Positions 11,801-23,700 of a stretch of 64,000 bases of DNA are shown in pieces (within the stretch, counting starts at the first letter, position 1; every line of letters starts with the position of its first letter). A program made the position numbers and the translations under genes. Source of the DNA: Ptychodera flava (taxonomy: Eukaryota > Hemichordata > Enteropneusta > Ptychoderidae). Under the pieces are notes generated by a model, which saw nothing but the letters and a program-made list of their open reading frames with translations, did not search any database and was not told the DNA's origin. The stretch covers positions 28,644,332 to 28,708,331 of the forward strand of contig NC_091944.1 in NCBI RefSeq assembly GCF_041260155.1. Direction: 5' to 3'.

Positions 11801-14485
11801 GTTTGTTAGTCGAGATGAATGATAAGTTTTAAGTTTCCAGTTTTGCATGGGGGCGCTTGTCAAATGAGAGTAGAATAATTTGGTTGCACTACTAAGGAAT
11901 AAATACTTGCCAAATATAGACATGAAGTGTGTGTGCTATCCAACACACCTTCGGGATACATTCTAGCTTGATTGATGACTCTTTAGCTTTAGGGTTGGTG
12001 GGCAAAAAAGCGTTAGAACGCGTCACGAAAAACACATATATGTTGCATATTTCGCTTTTGCGTCTGCAAAAAAATTGAGAAGATGCAATAAGTCTCCTTC
12101 ACAGCATCTGTAAACGGAATTCGTATCTGTTGCTCATATTTTCTACTTTTATCAAATCACACTACTCGAGATGTCCATTTCAGTATGATGCCTACTGAAA
12201 TGCACCGATACACCATACCCATTCATTTTCGGGTGATAAGGACGAACTGGTTCTATTATCATGATAATGATTTAATATTAACGATTGGTTCATTTCCGTA
12301 GAAAACTGTGACAAACATAATCAAACAAAGGACGTCGACAACGGGGCTAGACAAGGAACAAATAAGGTACGTTCATTCGGGCTAACAAAGGCTTGGTTTT
12401 TATTTTTGCAAAATGCTTCTTTTTGTTTGCTGTTTTCTCTTTATTAGCCTCGTTAGCGTCGCTTAATATATGCAGTTGTCTTGTGATGCTTTTTGAATTT
12501 TTGAGCAGATAACAGAAAGGTGAAGCACATAAATTGGATTTCCAAATTCAGTAAAAAAAGAAAGTATAGTGAATTGTAAATCGTGCGAACTAAGGCTTCT
12601 AACAATGACGTCACAGAACTTGAAAAGTCTTGGGTATCGCAAACCTAGTAACAGAATTCTGTGCTTTTTATTTCAGAGCGAACCTTTTAAAAGTCGTCAT
12701 CTATTACGAGGATTTGAACTCGCAATCCATGACGGAAACGCCCGCATATAAAGTAAGTGATATATGAACTCTAATGATTGTGTTTATGTGAATACTTTAT
12801 CTTTGTCAACGATTAGCAATATTTTTGTTACAATGGGTATCGAGAGTAAGATTTCATTATAGTTTACATCGAACAACGGAAAATCAATATTTTGCATATG
12901 CGAGACCATAAAATTATTAACACGATTGAAATAATTTGGGATAATTGGATTTTCATATTTTTCAAAATGCTCAAAAATGTTAGGTGCCTTATAACTGAAT
13001 GTTGCGATATCACAAATTACTCATAAAAACAAGTGTGTAACTTAAACAGAATAGCAGATGAGTTTTACATTTGCGGATGAAATAGACATTACTTCACCAT
13101 CCAATTATCCAAAATTAGTTCAAATCGTGTTTATTTTAATTTTAGCAACTTTCAATTATGATAAGCATGCCACGACAACTGCAGTGCGCTGTTATATGCA
13201 AATCCTTGCCATGGCATTTTTGAAGCATGAAGTGGGAGTTCTATAGGGTAGTGTTCTACTGCCCCCTTCGCTTCGATTTTACATATTAGTAATATATACA
13301 TAAGGAAGAAATGGCGCCATAAACAGATACTCGGACTAGTCTTTTAAATATACTGGTCTTCTACTTGTTGGGGACTGATTTCAAAGCTCATTGCGAAAAT
13401 GAAGTTTCCACTAGCTTATTTTTGTGAATTAGATTCGGTTAACATAGGGATGGCGCGGCGACCATTTTGAGTTTCAAGGGCAGGTAAATATTGGGTAATT
13501 TTGTATCTACTGCCAAATTTTGCACGGCGAATCATAAATTTTATTCGAAAGGCAATGTTTAAAGCTATCCCAAGGAAAGTTTGATTCTTTCAATTTCTAG
13601 GCGCGAAATACCTGACATATAAACGTGTAGAAGTTCATATACCAACTTTTTAATTTGTCTTCCTCATTCTTATAGAAGATTTAATTTTTCATTACAGAAC
13701 ACTCGCCTATGCAAGTAAACTGAAACCTCAAGTTAACACTTCAAAATCTTATTGTATTTAGGAAGGTAGTTAGGCTTAAAGCTAGTGAAAGTGCTCGTAT
13801 GTTGTCATAGATTGAAATTTCGGCGGCAGACTGCTATTTTACAGTTGAGTTTCAAACAGGCCCATGAAATCGATCCAAAAACAACCAATAATGAAGAATA
13901 AATGTCTTGCAGAATTAAAAACGAGCTATCTGTAAGGTTTGACAACTTCATAATAGTGTGGCTTTTGAATAGTTGAACATAAAATCATGCTGGTCTTGAT
14001 AGATCAGACATAGATTTAGGGCTTCACGATTGGTATTGACTGAAATTGTCCATAATTGTCTCTTTTACATTGAAAGTACTGATTGGTACCAGCGTCTCCA
14101 GAGGTGAAATAGCTTTTGTCATGTACATACATTTTGGTAGTGTACAACCGTCTATGAAAATGATATACATGTAAAAAGTATGCAATTGACATAAATGACG
14201 CATTTCAGTACGCCTAAATATGCAATTATAAACCATCACGTTCTCTGCCACATTACTCAATTTTTCCGTGATGTCTGAATGCGCACCCGAAAGCAAATCC
14301 AATGGTCTTTATATAAGGTTTATTTTCTCTCTTTTCAGTTTTTCAGTTTGTTTTCGGACCTTGGAGGATCTCTTGGACTCTTTATCGGCGTCTCACTGGT
14401 AACCGTTGTCGAGTTTTTTGAGTACATCCTCGACACTATTAGAATCCTAATTTGTGCGCTCAAAAAGAAGTGTAGAGGGAGATGA
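375..14485 (+). CDS. DEG/ENaC-family sodium channel with LDL-receptor class A repeats (5' partial)
   Basis: Exons I can join in phase: 375-635, 4436-4546, 4838-4951, 5705-5881, 6356-6653, 6975-7078, 8124-8287, 8997-9098, 9517-9631, 10793-10865, 11605-11662, 12302-12366, 12677-12752, 14339-14485 (stop TGA 14483-14485). Together they give 620 residues in one frame. Order: Cys-rich module, three LDLa repeats, ENaC ectodomain with the family motifs LLCKYN, YGNCFTFN, GLELVLYTEQNEY, MPQPQDRGV and TSIGIRK, the LSLSRWPS strand, YYEDLN, then the second membrane segment GGSLGLFIGVSLVTVVEF. The GVS triplet matches the G-x-S selectivity filter of trimeric DEG/ENaC channels. The protein should sit in the plasma membrane and pass sodium; gating is unknown. 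Start codon, N-terminal cytosolic part and first membrane segment are outside the window. The 58-nt and 65-nt exons are the least certain, but they restore both frame and the expected motifs. Confidence 0.9.
905..1420. repeat. Tandem repeat, about 175-bp unit, three copies
   Basis: Three successive units begin near 907, 1083 and 1257 with a TCGGTGAAATTC-like start and share TCTAGTCTAATCAAGTAC, CAATAATCAAGAG, TACATAAATACACAGATTT and TTCATAGTTTCCTC. A diverged unit occurs at about 34885-35110 and a short piece near 3785. It is a dispersed satellite-like repeat with no coding signal. Confidence 0.8.
2085..2660. repeat. Degenerate G-rich short tandem repeats (GGCAGGGGAA core)
   Basis: The segment is a run of imperfect units with the core GCAGGGGAA followed by a T-rich stretch, repeated roughly every 25-40 bp, densest at 2425-2620. 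Open frames crossing it are low-complexity and not supported as genes. Confidence 0.6.
4436..5881 (+). other. Three LDL-receptor class A repeats, one per exon
   Basis: Exons 4436-4546, 4838-4951 and 5705-5881 are all phase 1-1, the usual arrangement for LDLa modules. Each carries six cysteines and the calcium-binding C-D-x(3)-D-C-x(2)-G/N-x-D-E pattern: QCDFLMDCDDGTDEDGC, VCDKTEDCVNGSDEINC and YCDYRQDCKNPNDEDPDEC. The third has a longer lead (TLSPLFINGVTENC) and two extra residues in the calcium loop. In known proteins such repeats bind basic ligands in a calcium-dependent way; a ligand for this channel is not inferable. Confidence 0.92.
5252..5327. repeat. (GC)n/(GA)n microsatellite
   Basis: A short GC alternation followed by a long GA run in the intron between the second and third LDLa exons. 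Frames through it on both strands (Arg-Glu or Ser-Leu repeats) are artefacts. Confidence 0.95.
7142..7219. repeat. (GT)n microsatellite
   Basis: GT dinucleotide tract with one internal TATATAG interruption, just downstream of the exon ending at 7078. Confidence 0.95.
7339..8004. mobile_element. 666-bp foldback (MITE-like) element
   Basis: The segment is an almost full-length imperfect palindrome. GTTAATAAGCTCAGAACCCC at about 7387 recurs inverted at about 7955, followed by a shared TAAATTATATATTTTC. The inner parts TTTTCCCTATGTTTTGT and ACAAAACATAGGGAAAA also pair. Outer ends are GGTTCCA-AGACA and, inverted, GGGTTCCACGACAGG, flanked by TTAA on the left and CTAA on the right. It lies in a channel intron; no transposase. 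Confidence 0.75.
8780..8844. repeat. (AT)n microsatellite
   Basis: Uninterrupted TA run in the intron preceding the exon at 8997. Confidence 0.95.
9632..10792 (+). other. Channel intron, no feature seen
   Basis: Bounded by donor gtaaga and acceptor ctttttcag. I see no exon, repeat structure or transposon signature inside. Confidence 0.6.
11605..14485 (+). other. DEG/ENaC C-terminal exons: pre-TM2 region, TM2, short tail
   Basis: Exon 11605-11662 (acceptor ggaaag) completes the split codon left at 10865 and reads DVIFGTRLSLSRWPSDKAD. Exon 12302-12366 reads KTVTNIIKQRTSTTGLDKE. Exon 12677-12752 gives ANLLKVVIYYEDLNSQS and TETPAYK, the strand leading into the pore. Exon 14339-14485 gives the pore helix with GVS and a 15-residue basic cytosolic tail ending KKKCRGR. 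The tail is short for the family and shows no PY motif. Intron 12753-14338 is the source of sequences later duplicated at 33.3-34.6 kb and 46.0-48.1 kb. Confidence 0.85.
12753..14338 (+). other. Last channel intron; parent sequence of the duplicated fragments downstream
   Basis: Donor gtaagt, acceptor cttttcag. No exon seen. Blocks here recur in decayed form near 33.5-34.5 kb, 43.0-43.1 kb and 46.2-48.1 kb, for example the TTTTGCATATGC..GACCATAAA block at 12893, the GTAACTTAAA..AGCAGATG block at 13037 and the TTAGGCTTAAAGCTAGT block at 13770. The intron therefore travelled with the SLC22 duplications. Confidence 0.7.
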
Positions 14486-14491
14486 AACGTA

Positions 14492-14818
14492 CATACATAT
14501 ATATATACATACATACATACATACATACATACATACATACATACATACATACATAGATACATACATACATACATACATACATACATACATACATACATAC
14601 ATACATACATACATACATACATACATACATACATACATACATACATACATACATACATGCATGCATGCATGCATGCATGCATACATACATACATACATAC
14701 ATACATACATACATACATACATACATACATACATACATACATACATACATACATACATACATACATACATACATACATACATACATACATACATACATAC
14801 AGACAGACATACATACAT

Positions 14819-14861
<43 letters not shown>

Positions 14862-14862
14862 T
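14492..14862. repeat. Compound tetranucleotide array (ACAT)n-(GCAT)n-(ACAG)n
   Basis: About 370 bp of ACAT/ATAC units with an inner GCAT block at 14655-14680 and an ACAG block at 14800-14862, starting seven bases past the channel stop codon. Long frames through it on both strands encode Tyr-Ile-His-Thr or Cys-Met-Tyr-Val repeats and are artefacts. Its place means the channel mRNA 3' UTR probably begins with this array. Confidence 0.97.
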
Positions 14863-17279
14863 TGTCAGGCAGGCTGACCGACAGACAGTCAGTCAAGGTT
14901 CACAATTTGCATGTTTTACTTACGTTAAATTTGTAATATCGGATCATTTCCAAGATCCAATTCCAGTAAAATTCCACATTTTTCGTTCATTTGTTTAGTT
15001 TTGAGCAACTTATTGTAGTTTGATCAGAATTATTAAAGTTTTTAAAATTTCACAACGATTTGTGTCCTAGTTTCAGTATCAAGTGCAAATACTGCAAAAA
15101 CAAGGAACGAATTCAGTTATGACATGCAGTTTTCCGGTGATAACGTATGGTTCCAATTTGAAAGCAAGGTTCGGAAGTGATTGTAATATTAATGAAAACG
15201 TTGGTAGCGTTATCATCAGCATGCATACACGCAATTGCTAACTTTCGGCTATGTGAAACTGAAATATCAAGTGTTGTACAAGTTCGCAAAGTGATTCTTA
15301 TCAACTACTCCGAACCTGATCAAAACACATGCAATTAAGGAGTTTGTGTGAAAACAGCCTTCTTCATTGGTCTATAAGACCGTTTTAGGTAAAGCTCATT
15401 TTGAAAGGTAAATATTAATCTTAAAATCTCATTCAAATTATAATAAACTTCTCACCACTAAACATCTTGAGAAAATCCCATATTTATGGTTACCCGTGTT
15501 ATCTTGAAGGCAGTTCTATCGAAATTTGTGCCGGTATGGGTTGACTTGATAAGATTTTAAATTTTCCTGAATATGGGGACTAGTAATAGCTATGAACATA
15601 AAATGTACTCCTAATATTGCCCCTGTAGTTAAAAACATGCAACATAATTCTTAATAAACTGAGGAGAGCATAGCAGCACAAATTCAAGATTTGATTTGTA
15701 AGAATATCGTACCAGGACATTGGTTTTGCTTCGCACAAATATTCTTTTCGCCAATAGACCATGTGAAACATCGTCGGTTAGGAAAAACTAGTGCTTTGAA
15801 TGACAAGAGTGGTTCTCATTTTGCAAAATAAATCTATCTATCATTACACTTGCAAACGGAAATGTGTACGAATATTCTTGTGCAACTATTCATTTCATAG
15901 AGTGACATGTTTGTTGCTTTCGGTACATTCGATAAAATGCGAACGAAAAAATGTCATGTTTGTTATAAAACAAGCACCACTAAAGATACGGTAGGGCACT
16001 AAAGATAAATCAGTAACAAATGAAGGATTGTGGTTCGAAATGATATTCCTGCGGGGTTTTCAATCTATATAACAGCGGAGAAAGTTATTTTGGCATGTGT
16101 GTGAAACCGACGTTGCCGAAATGTACCGTGCAAGGTTAGAGCTAATTTTGAAAGTGTAAAAGGAAACCCGACTGGTTTAAAGATTATCACGTGTTCTATC
16201 CTATCTCAGAAATGCGTTAATTTTAAATCGCCTTATATCTGTTTTGATTAATTTTTTTGACCTTCCCAGTATTTTGATTAGAACGAGATTCGTATCAGAC
16301 GACCGAGGAAAAAAGTGGCAGAAGTTAGATATTACACCCGTGGTCACTTAACTGTTGATTAAGCCCACTTGATGCAGTAAGAAATTCTGTTTGTACAAAG
16401 GCAAACCGGCGATATCTTGGATTGTAAATGAGAGTTTACAATTGGCATCCTGTGTTCAAGATCGAGATACAATGTAAAATTACCATGCACTGGCATAAAC
16501 AAGTCTTGTTCAGACATTTTATTTGCCCTATCTATACAATAATCAAAGGAAAAAACTGAATTTTCTTGTACATTTTTACCTTATCGCAGTGTCTCGTTAG
16601 TTTTATGAAAATCAGTGCAGCTGGTTTCAATTTCCCCAGACACACTGTCTGCATGGGATACACAAGTTTGCGTGGTTCTATAGCGGTGATCTCATAAAAG
16701 TGTGTTGCTTCAAGAAACTAATTATCGCGTAAATGGAAGTGGTATCTTGTGTCTCAATTTTAACGCCGAGAGTCAATCAATAGCCCTGATTTCAAACCCT
16801 TGGCAGGGTCTGTTTGTTTTTCATAACAAGCAGAATACCTGACTATGTCAAGAGTAAAGTGGCTACGGGTGTAAATGCTGTCAAACGTTAAGCCTTGTCC
16901 CTGGTACGATTTTGATTCATTCGCAGAAGGTTGGAAAGTGAAGTCAGAAGAAAAGAGCTTCTAATAAAATCAGTCGCAGCAAAGGTCACAAAAATTTCGG
17001 AGGGAACACTACTGTGAGCGGTTGATATTTCCATCGCATAGTTGGCAAAAGCTTTTCCATGAAATTGTTAAACACACCTTCTGCCTAACGCTTCGACAGT
17101 CAACAGTCTACCTTACCCTTATTAAATGAATTGTCTTTACCAATTTTACGGCATGGAAATATATATTTACCCAGTCTTGTTGTACATGCCTTTTAGATGT
17201 AAAACGGCACTCTAAACATTTATTGATACAGTATTTTACTTTCAAATTCTAATTTTCGCGCGTCCGCCCGTCCGCCTGT
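14863..17279. other. Intergenic sequence between channel and first transporter
   Basis: AT-rich and single-copy looking, with no exon structure, RNA gene or inverted-repeat element I can support. Confidence 0.5.
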
Positions 17280-17281
17280 AC

Positions 17282-17490
17282 GTCCGTATGTATGTATGTA
17301 TGTATGTATGTATGTATGTATGTATGTATGTATGTATGTATCTATGTATGTATGTATGTATGTATCTATGTATCTATGTATGTATCTATGTATCTATCTA
17401 TGTATCTATGTATGTATCTATGTATCTATGTATGCATGTATCTATATATCTATCTATTTGTCTATCTGTCTATCTATGCATCTATCTCAG
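17282..17490. repeat. (TATG)n/(TATC)n microsatellite
   Basis: Tetranucleotide array changing from TATG to TATC units, about 270 bp upstream of the copy A start codon. Confidence 0.95.
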
Positions 17491-17646
17491 ATGAATTTAT
17501 GTAATGTATGTATCAACAGAAGCTATACAAACAGCGTGTTACATCGAGAACAAATGGACGTCTGCCCAAAGCCAGCCACCCTATTTATAGTCGCCATATT
17601 CCAACATTCATGAAATGATAATTTATTATTCATACTGTGATGTTTC

Positions 17647-17666
17647 ATGCAAATTAGGGCCAATCA
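17647..17666 (+). promoter_or_regulatory. Octamer plus CCAAT-box module, copy A
   Basis: ATGCAAAT (POU octamer consensus) is followed five bases on by GCCAATCA (NF-Y type CCAAT box), 97-116 bp before the ATG. The same composite lies at the same distance upstream of copy C (49250-49269). No clear TATA box was seen. Promoter function is inferred from motif and position. Confidence 0.55.
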
Positions 17667-17762
17667 GTTCATTTGCAAGGGTTTTCTGACGCACAATCAA
17701 TAACGTCACCGCAAGGCTAAGTGTATAGTGTACATTTAAGATTATATTGACGTGGCCTCAGG

Positions 17763-20700
17763 ATGTCTGTAGAGGATATACTACACACAATAGGCGATAC
17801 TGGGAGGTACCAAAAACTCATACTGGTCTTATCTAATTTTACTTTTGCACTTCAAAGTTGGTTTGGTCTGGTCTCCATATTCTTTGCCATGTCAAGCGAC
17901 CATTACTGTCGGGTGTATTCAAACCAAACCTATGAACCTGACTCTCCGTTAAAACGTGCAACCATTCCAAGAACATATCGTGGAAACCAGACCACCTGGG
18001 ATTCCTGCGACATGTACAACGTGAACGAATCAATGATATTTGATAGTTATTTTGCCGATGGTACAACGTCTAATAGGTCGAGCTTCGCGGCGATGGATAT
18101 TCACCCGTGTGATCACGGTTGGGTTTTCGATAGATCGTCAGTTTCGAACAGTTTGGTGATGGAAGTAAGTTAATATATAATTTACCTGATCTTAATAGTA
18201 TTCCAATTATTGTATCTTTACGCCACTGGCGTCGAACAATATCTTCAAAACAAACCTCTATGCACTCAATTTAAAACCGTCGTTCCTAAAACGGAAACTA
18301 AAGTTCAATTTTCATTCAATCAACGTTACTGTAAATATCGATGACGAGGAAAAGAGACACAAAAAATCGTACGTAGTCAATTGTCTATACCGCATGATAC
18401 ATTGACATCGATATTGTTGTGGCAATGTGATATCTTTTGTGAGAATGCATCGCCTGCGGGAAAACCAATGTCGCGAAGGATTGAAAACATGAACATTTGG
18501 GAAGATAGAACCAAGAAAATTATGGAGAGTGGGTTTGTGTTGTTCTTGCCATTGCATTCACGGGGTCATCTAACTTAAGGGAAACCTAAGTCCAGCGACA
18601 TTGACCGTTTATCCCTTCCAAAATCACCCTTGAATAAAATGCAGCTCAAATTTGCAACATAATTGCACGCGCCGACGACTACGGAGCGACGAAAAGAGAC
18701 ATTGAAGTAGACGACATTTATGGAAATGAGCTCGGAATCCCATGGGCGCGAAAGGGCTCATGGGAGGAGCGTGCGTGACGTCATCGGCGATACACGAACG
18801 TGTGTGACAGCCTACCAAGCATTGGAGTCTATGACTGCAGGAGTGCAGTTCTGCACGTTACGACTCTTTAATGCTCAGTAGCATAAAAAATAATTAACTG
18901 TTGTTCAGTTGAGTGCAAAATCACTCAAGGAAGAACAAACGGAGTCAGCTTTTACCGTCTTCCCACAGAACAGCTTTTTCGAAGACAGTGGCTAAAGAAA
19001 GTCGGGCGAGTTTAAAAATCCGTAAAAGATACAACGTTATGTTCTAATTCTTTCAGGATGATTGTTTTATAAGGGATTTTGGGACTCTGATACCGATACA
19101 AGACGATACCACACAATGCGGTTCGTATCTTGACATGCTGAGTCAGCCTACTATCGCCGGTTTTAACCAGATAAATATTAATATTGGCGGTTTTAGGACT
19201 CTAAAATCCGAAGACGAAACTACACAAAGCGTCTCTTATCTTGACATCCCGGGTCTGCCAAATCTCCGATATATAACCAATAAATATAGGCAATTTCGGG
19301 ACTATACCTGGTAATATTGATATTACAAGATACTGGAATGACTTTTTGCCTACTGTGTCTCGGCACGCCGGTCTGAGAAATCACCGATATTATATTTACC
19401 CGATAAATATCAATTGCGCCGGAACTCCTAGGCTAATATCGATACCAGACGATCCTAGATTTACTTGCACTGTGTGGTGTTGGCATGCCGGGTCTACGAA
19501 ATCACGGATATTTATCTGATAAATATCGGCGACTTAGGACTTTAACTCTGATACTAGACGATACTTTGTCAAATCGTGGGTAAATATCCGATGTATATCA
19601 GAGATTTCACCACCTAACAGATCTGACCACCCGAATACCTCTGTCCGACTCTTAGTTCAAAAATAGCATCCATGGCCGGAAGTCAAGAATACTGTATGTT
19701 TTACATTATTAGATTTATTAATGCACGAAATACATTTTTTACATGTAAAGCATTTTTTTCATTAAATGTCCACACGGGACTTCGTCGAGAGGGCCGATCG
19801 GATATCATCGGGACTCGGGAGGCCCTTGCACAAATTACATTCTTTACATGTAAACATTTTTACTTGGCGATCGGGACTTGAACAGAGGACATATCGGAAA
19901 TCATCGGGACTTTGGGCTGGTCTTGTATGAAACACATTCCTTACAACAAGCTTTAAGACGATACTATTTTTTTAAATAGCGGGCAAATATTCATTATATT
20001 GGCGATTTCATCACTTTGTAGATCTGAGTAAGCCCGACGACTTCCTAAGTTCGACACCAGGTTCGAAAAATAGACGGCACTATAATAGATTTGTCAAATC
20101 GCGTATAAATCTTTTCCGATACATATCGGAGATTTATCTGGCCAAGCTCGACTTACACGGCAAGTCACATACAATCAGTCAATCATTCCGTATCATTCAC
20201 GAACCAAAAATTAATTTTAAGCGACTGATACAGAAAACTCTGTTTTAGAAACGTAGCGTTGAAGGATCGCAGGGTCACTCAGGTCTCTCCAATCCAGTTC
20301 GTGGTCTGTACAAGCACAGTGACTCCCTCCACTGAATCATACACAAAACGCAAGCAAACAAGATATGAACGATGTTTTGAGATGCTTTCTAATTATTACA
20401 TATCTTGGTTCAAATTAGTATGGTTTGATTTCAGTCAGGGAAAAGTAATACTCGATGTCAGAAATATCGCTGTCCGAACTCTCCAGAGTCGTCTAACGAA
20501 CGCGCTGAACTGTTCAAAGTACTCCTCCAGCTGCAAGCTACAATCGTCTGTATCGCCGATGACGTCACGCACGCTTCTCCCATGAGCCCTTTCGCGCCCA
20601 TGGAATTCCGAGTTCATTTCCATAAATGTCGTCTACTTCAAGTCTCTTTTCGTCGCGCCGTAGTCTTCAGCGCGTGCAATTATGTTGCAAATTTGAGTTG

Positions 20701-23700
20701 CATTTTACTCAAGGTGATTTTGGAAGGGATAAACTGTCAATGTCGCTGGACTTAGGTTCCCTTTAATTGCGAGAGCCACACAGTGGATTTGCTGCATGCA
20801 AAGTTAAAAAGTGAGACAATGTAATCGTTGAAGCAAAGTAGTAGAGCAACTACCACCAATATGCGTAATTCCATCGCAAACTGCAATAAAAGAATCTGAC
20901 GTAAGACATTCCAGGAAAACAGTAGTTGAGGCAAAATAGTAAACCAATTACCATCAGTTACAGGGATAATCTATGAGGAAACTACAGCTAAGATGAATAT
21001 TTTCGATCTCGTACAATCGTTGGTTCTTTTTCTAACGAGTGTCGTTTCTCGGTTGACTTTCCAATCCATAGTAAAAAGGTTGAATAACACAATCATGAAC
21101 AAACAAAGGAGTTCGTATTGATATTTGGCAACTTCCGATATGGAATATCAACAAATGTTAGATGACCTCTCTGGATAAAAAGAAGAACTAAGCATGCCTT
21201 GATCATGGCATAAGCAAAGCTTTAACGGTCATATATTCCCCCCTCCATAGTTTCAGTAAGTCTGAAGAAAGTTATGTAGAGTGAGAAAAAAACCGCCGAC
21301 ATTTGAAAATTAACATGATAATGTTATTGCTGACTAATTTCTTTGACGTCAAAATGATAGTTGCAATGTCGTCGGAGGGGTTGCTTGATTATCTCATTAC
21401 TTTTTCAAACGGGAAAGAAGATAGCAGAGGAATTTGTATGCAGGAACTTTTACAAAAAACTCTGCGAGAAATAATTATAAGATCATTAATCTCGTTGTAT
21501 CATTACACTGCATTTTTATATATGTTTCGTATTTTTTCAGTTTGACTTAGTGTGCGACAGAGGTTGGCTGCAACAGTTACCAAAGTCAACGTATGCATTC
21601 GCAGGCATTTTCGGGTCTTTAATTTTTGGTCCCGTCAGCGACGCGTAAGTATTTGCCACCGTAATCTTGAAGCCCTTTTAACTGCAACTCTTAACGTATA
21701 TCTTTGTTTCCATCACATATGTTGCTATAGGAACACAATGCAGATGGAAACCACAATGAAAACAATACTTGATGTACAGAATAAGCCTGAAAAAGTACGC
21801 TTAACTTTCTCATGGTCTATAGGCAAAACCCGGTGACCGTTGAAAAAAGGATGTTGAGCAAGTGATATGTAGTTAGAATATAACTTGTTTCCTTTCCTAC
21901 ATTGAGATCACAGCCATCGACTAAACATTGACAGGCATATTTCTTGTTGACTTATCAAAATGATACAGACATTTCTGAGCTGTTGGTTCAGGACAATTAA
22001 CATCCAGAACGAAGAGCCAATGAGGTAGACATGATTTCCGTGTCTGTAATAGCTATTCTGACTCCTGAATCCAACAGCCTGTCTTCAAAATTTCATCTAG
22101 CCATAAAAAAGCTATGACTCGGGCAGATAAACTGTGTGGCACCGAACGGACTGAAAGCACATCAGTGAATTTAACTATCACTCATCATGTAAACTTTGCC
22201 GGAATTTCCCTTTTCTTGGCTTGCAGATATGGTAGAAAACCAACATACTATTTCACCCTAATTACCGCCTTAGTCTTCAACCTATTAATGTATTTATCTA
22301 CGAAGATCTATATATTTCTCATTTGTCAGTTTGTGGTGGGAATTACAGCTCCGGCCATTTATAACATTGGTCATCTAATAGGTAGGATTAGAGTTTAGTT
22401 GGTGATTGCTGGGCTTATAATATTTGATACATCGATTACCTTTGAAAAGGGCTGAAAAGTGGTCGACAAAATACGTATTTTATCCTCGCTCATTGACTGA
22501 ACATATAGAGAACTGAATATACTGCCGTGTCATAAAGGATCACGCATTTTTTCGGTTTTCACTAAATGAAGAAGTAGCCTCGGTAGAATCATTCTGTCAT
22601 TTGATCAGAACTGATCCTAGATTGACATACACAATTTGAATATTGTGACATGAACAGATCGAGAGAAAAAATATTTTGACCGAAAATGAGACGATTGGCA
22701 GAAATGATATGCAAATTCTGTCTTAATATAGACAGATCAGTATAAAATCACCAATTCACCAAGGTCACTCCCAAAAACGAAAAATATTTTTGTGGAGTAA
22801 CTGTCATGTTTCTATAATTTGTATCGGTTACTGTGAATCTTCATTCTAGTAATTCGCCAAATTTCAACATTTTGCCACTTGGGCTTGAATTCCCACGATT
22901 TACCGGAGGTGTAATTCTTCAAAATTGATGGCGAATTACTAGAATGAAGATTCACAGTAACCTGTATAAATTATAGAAACATGACATAACCATTGTAAAG
23001 TTTCTTATTTCATAAATCCTGAAGCAGCATGACAGCTTCTTTTAAAGATGAAATTGTTTTCAGGCGAGACAAAATACTTTCACCAAATGCCACAAATTTC
23101 ACAACGTTTTCATCATTACAGACTTAACTCTGCCATGGGAACAATTGTGTTGGATTAAAACTGCAATGATCTCTCGATTAAGGGAATTGGCCATTAAACA
23201 AGATACACAACAAAGATACAGAACACAAGTATAAAAACACTCCCTCAGCAATTCAAGAGCTGCCATTCATTCATGTCCGTTATTTAATTATTTTCAAAAT
23301 AGTATCTTCAATAATCATGTCTTAATTTATTGGCCTTTCAGTGCTTAATCTTAAGTTTTTCCTCTAAGAACAAAATGTAGTGTTTCTGTTCAAAATCAAA
23401 ATTTTATCTCTCACGTTCAGTTGTAGAAATGGTGACCACGAAAAACAGACCGATGGCACTGATAGTCTGTTCATTTTCTCATCCCTTCTTCGAGCTCTTG
23501 CTAGCGGGTATATCTTTGGCAGCCAGGAGTGATTGGAGAAAAATCCAGCTATTTGTCTTGTTAAATTGTACCCTTTTCATTCCGTATTACTGGTAAGTAC
23601 CAAATAAAAAAGACAATCGTAGTATCAAAAGTCAAGATTGGTGTTTTCACGTTTATGTTTACTCCGATGATGGTTGTCTTTAGGTTTACATATGGCACTT

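Larger units (their letters stand above)
18579..20762. mobile_element. 2.2-kb Kolobok-like DNA transposon, non-autonomous, in copy A intron 1
   Basis: About 218-bp inverted repeats (18579-18796 and 20546-20762) start GGGAAACCTAAGTCC on the left and, inverted, AGGGAACCTAAGTCC on the right. TTAA flanks both sides (18575-18578, 20763-20766). Copies B (about 36175) and C (about 50165) have the uninterrupted CTAACTTAATTGAGGG, proving insertion. TTAA targets, purine-rich ends resembling TTAAAGGRR, and an internal THAP-domain remnant point to the Kolobok superfamily. piggyBac also targets TTAA but does not carry a THAP domain. Confidence 0.8.

Noticed and set aside
14335-14998. Long open frames of Tyr-Ile-His-Thr or Cys-Met-Tyr-Val on both strands
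   Set aside because: They translate the ACAT/ACAG microsatellite; every frame is open because the unit lacks stops.
17288-17613. Cys-Met-Tyr-Val open frames
   Set aside because: TATG/TATC microsatellite, no coding signal outside the array.
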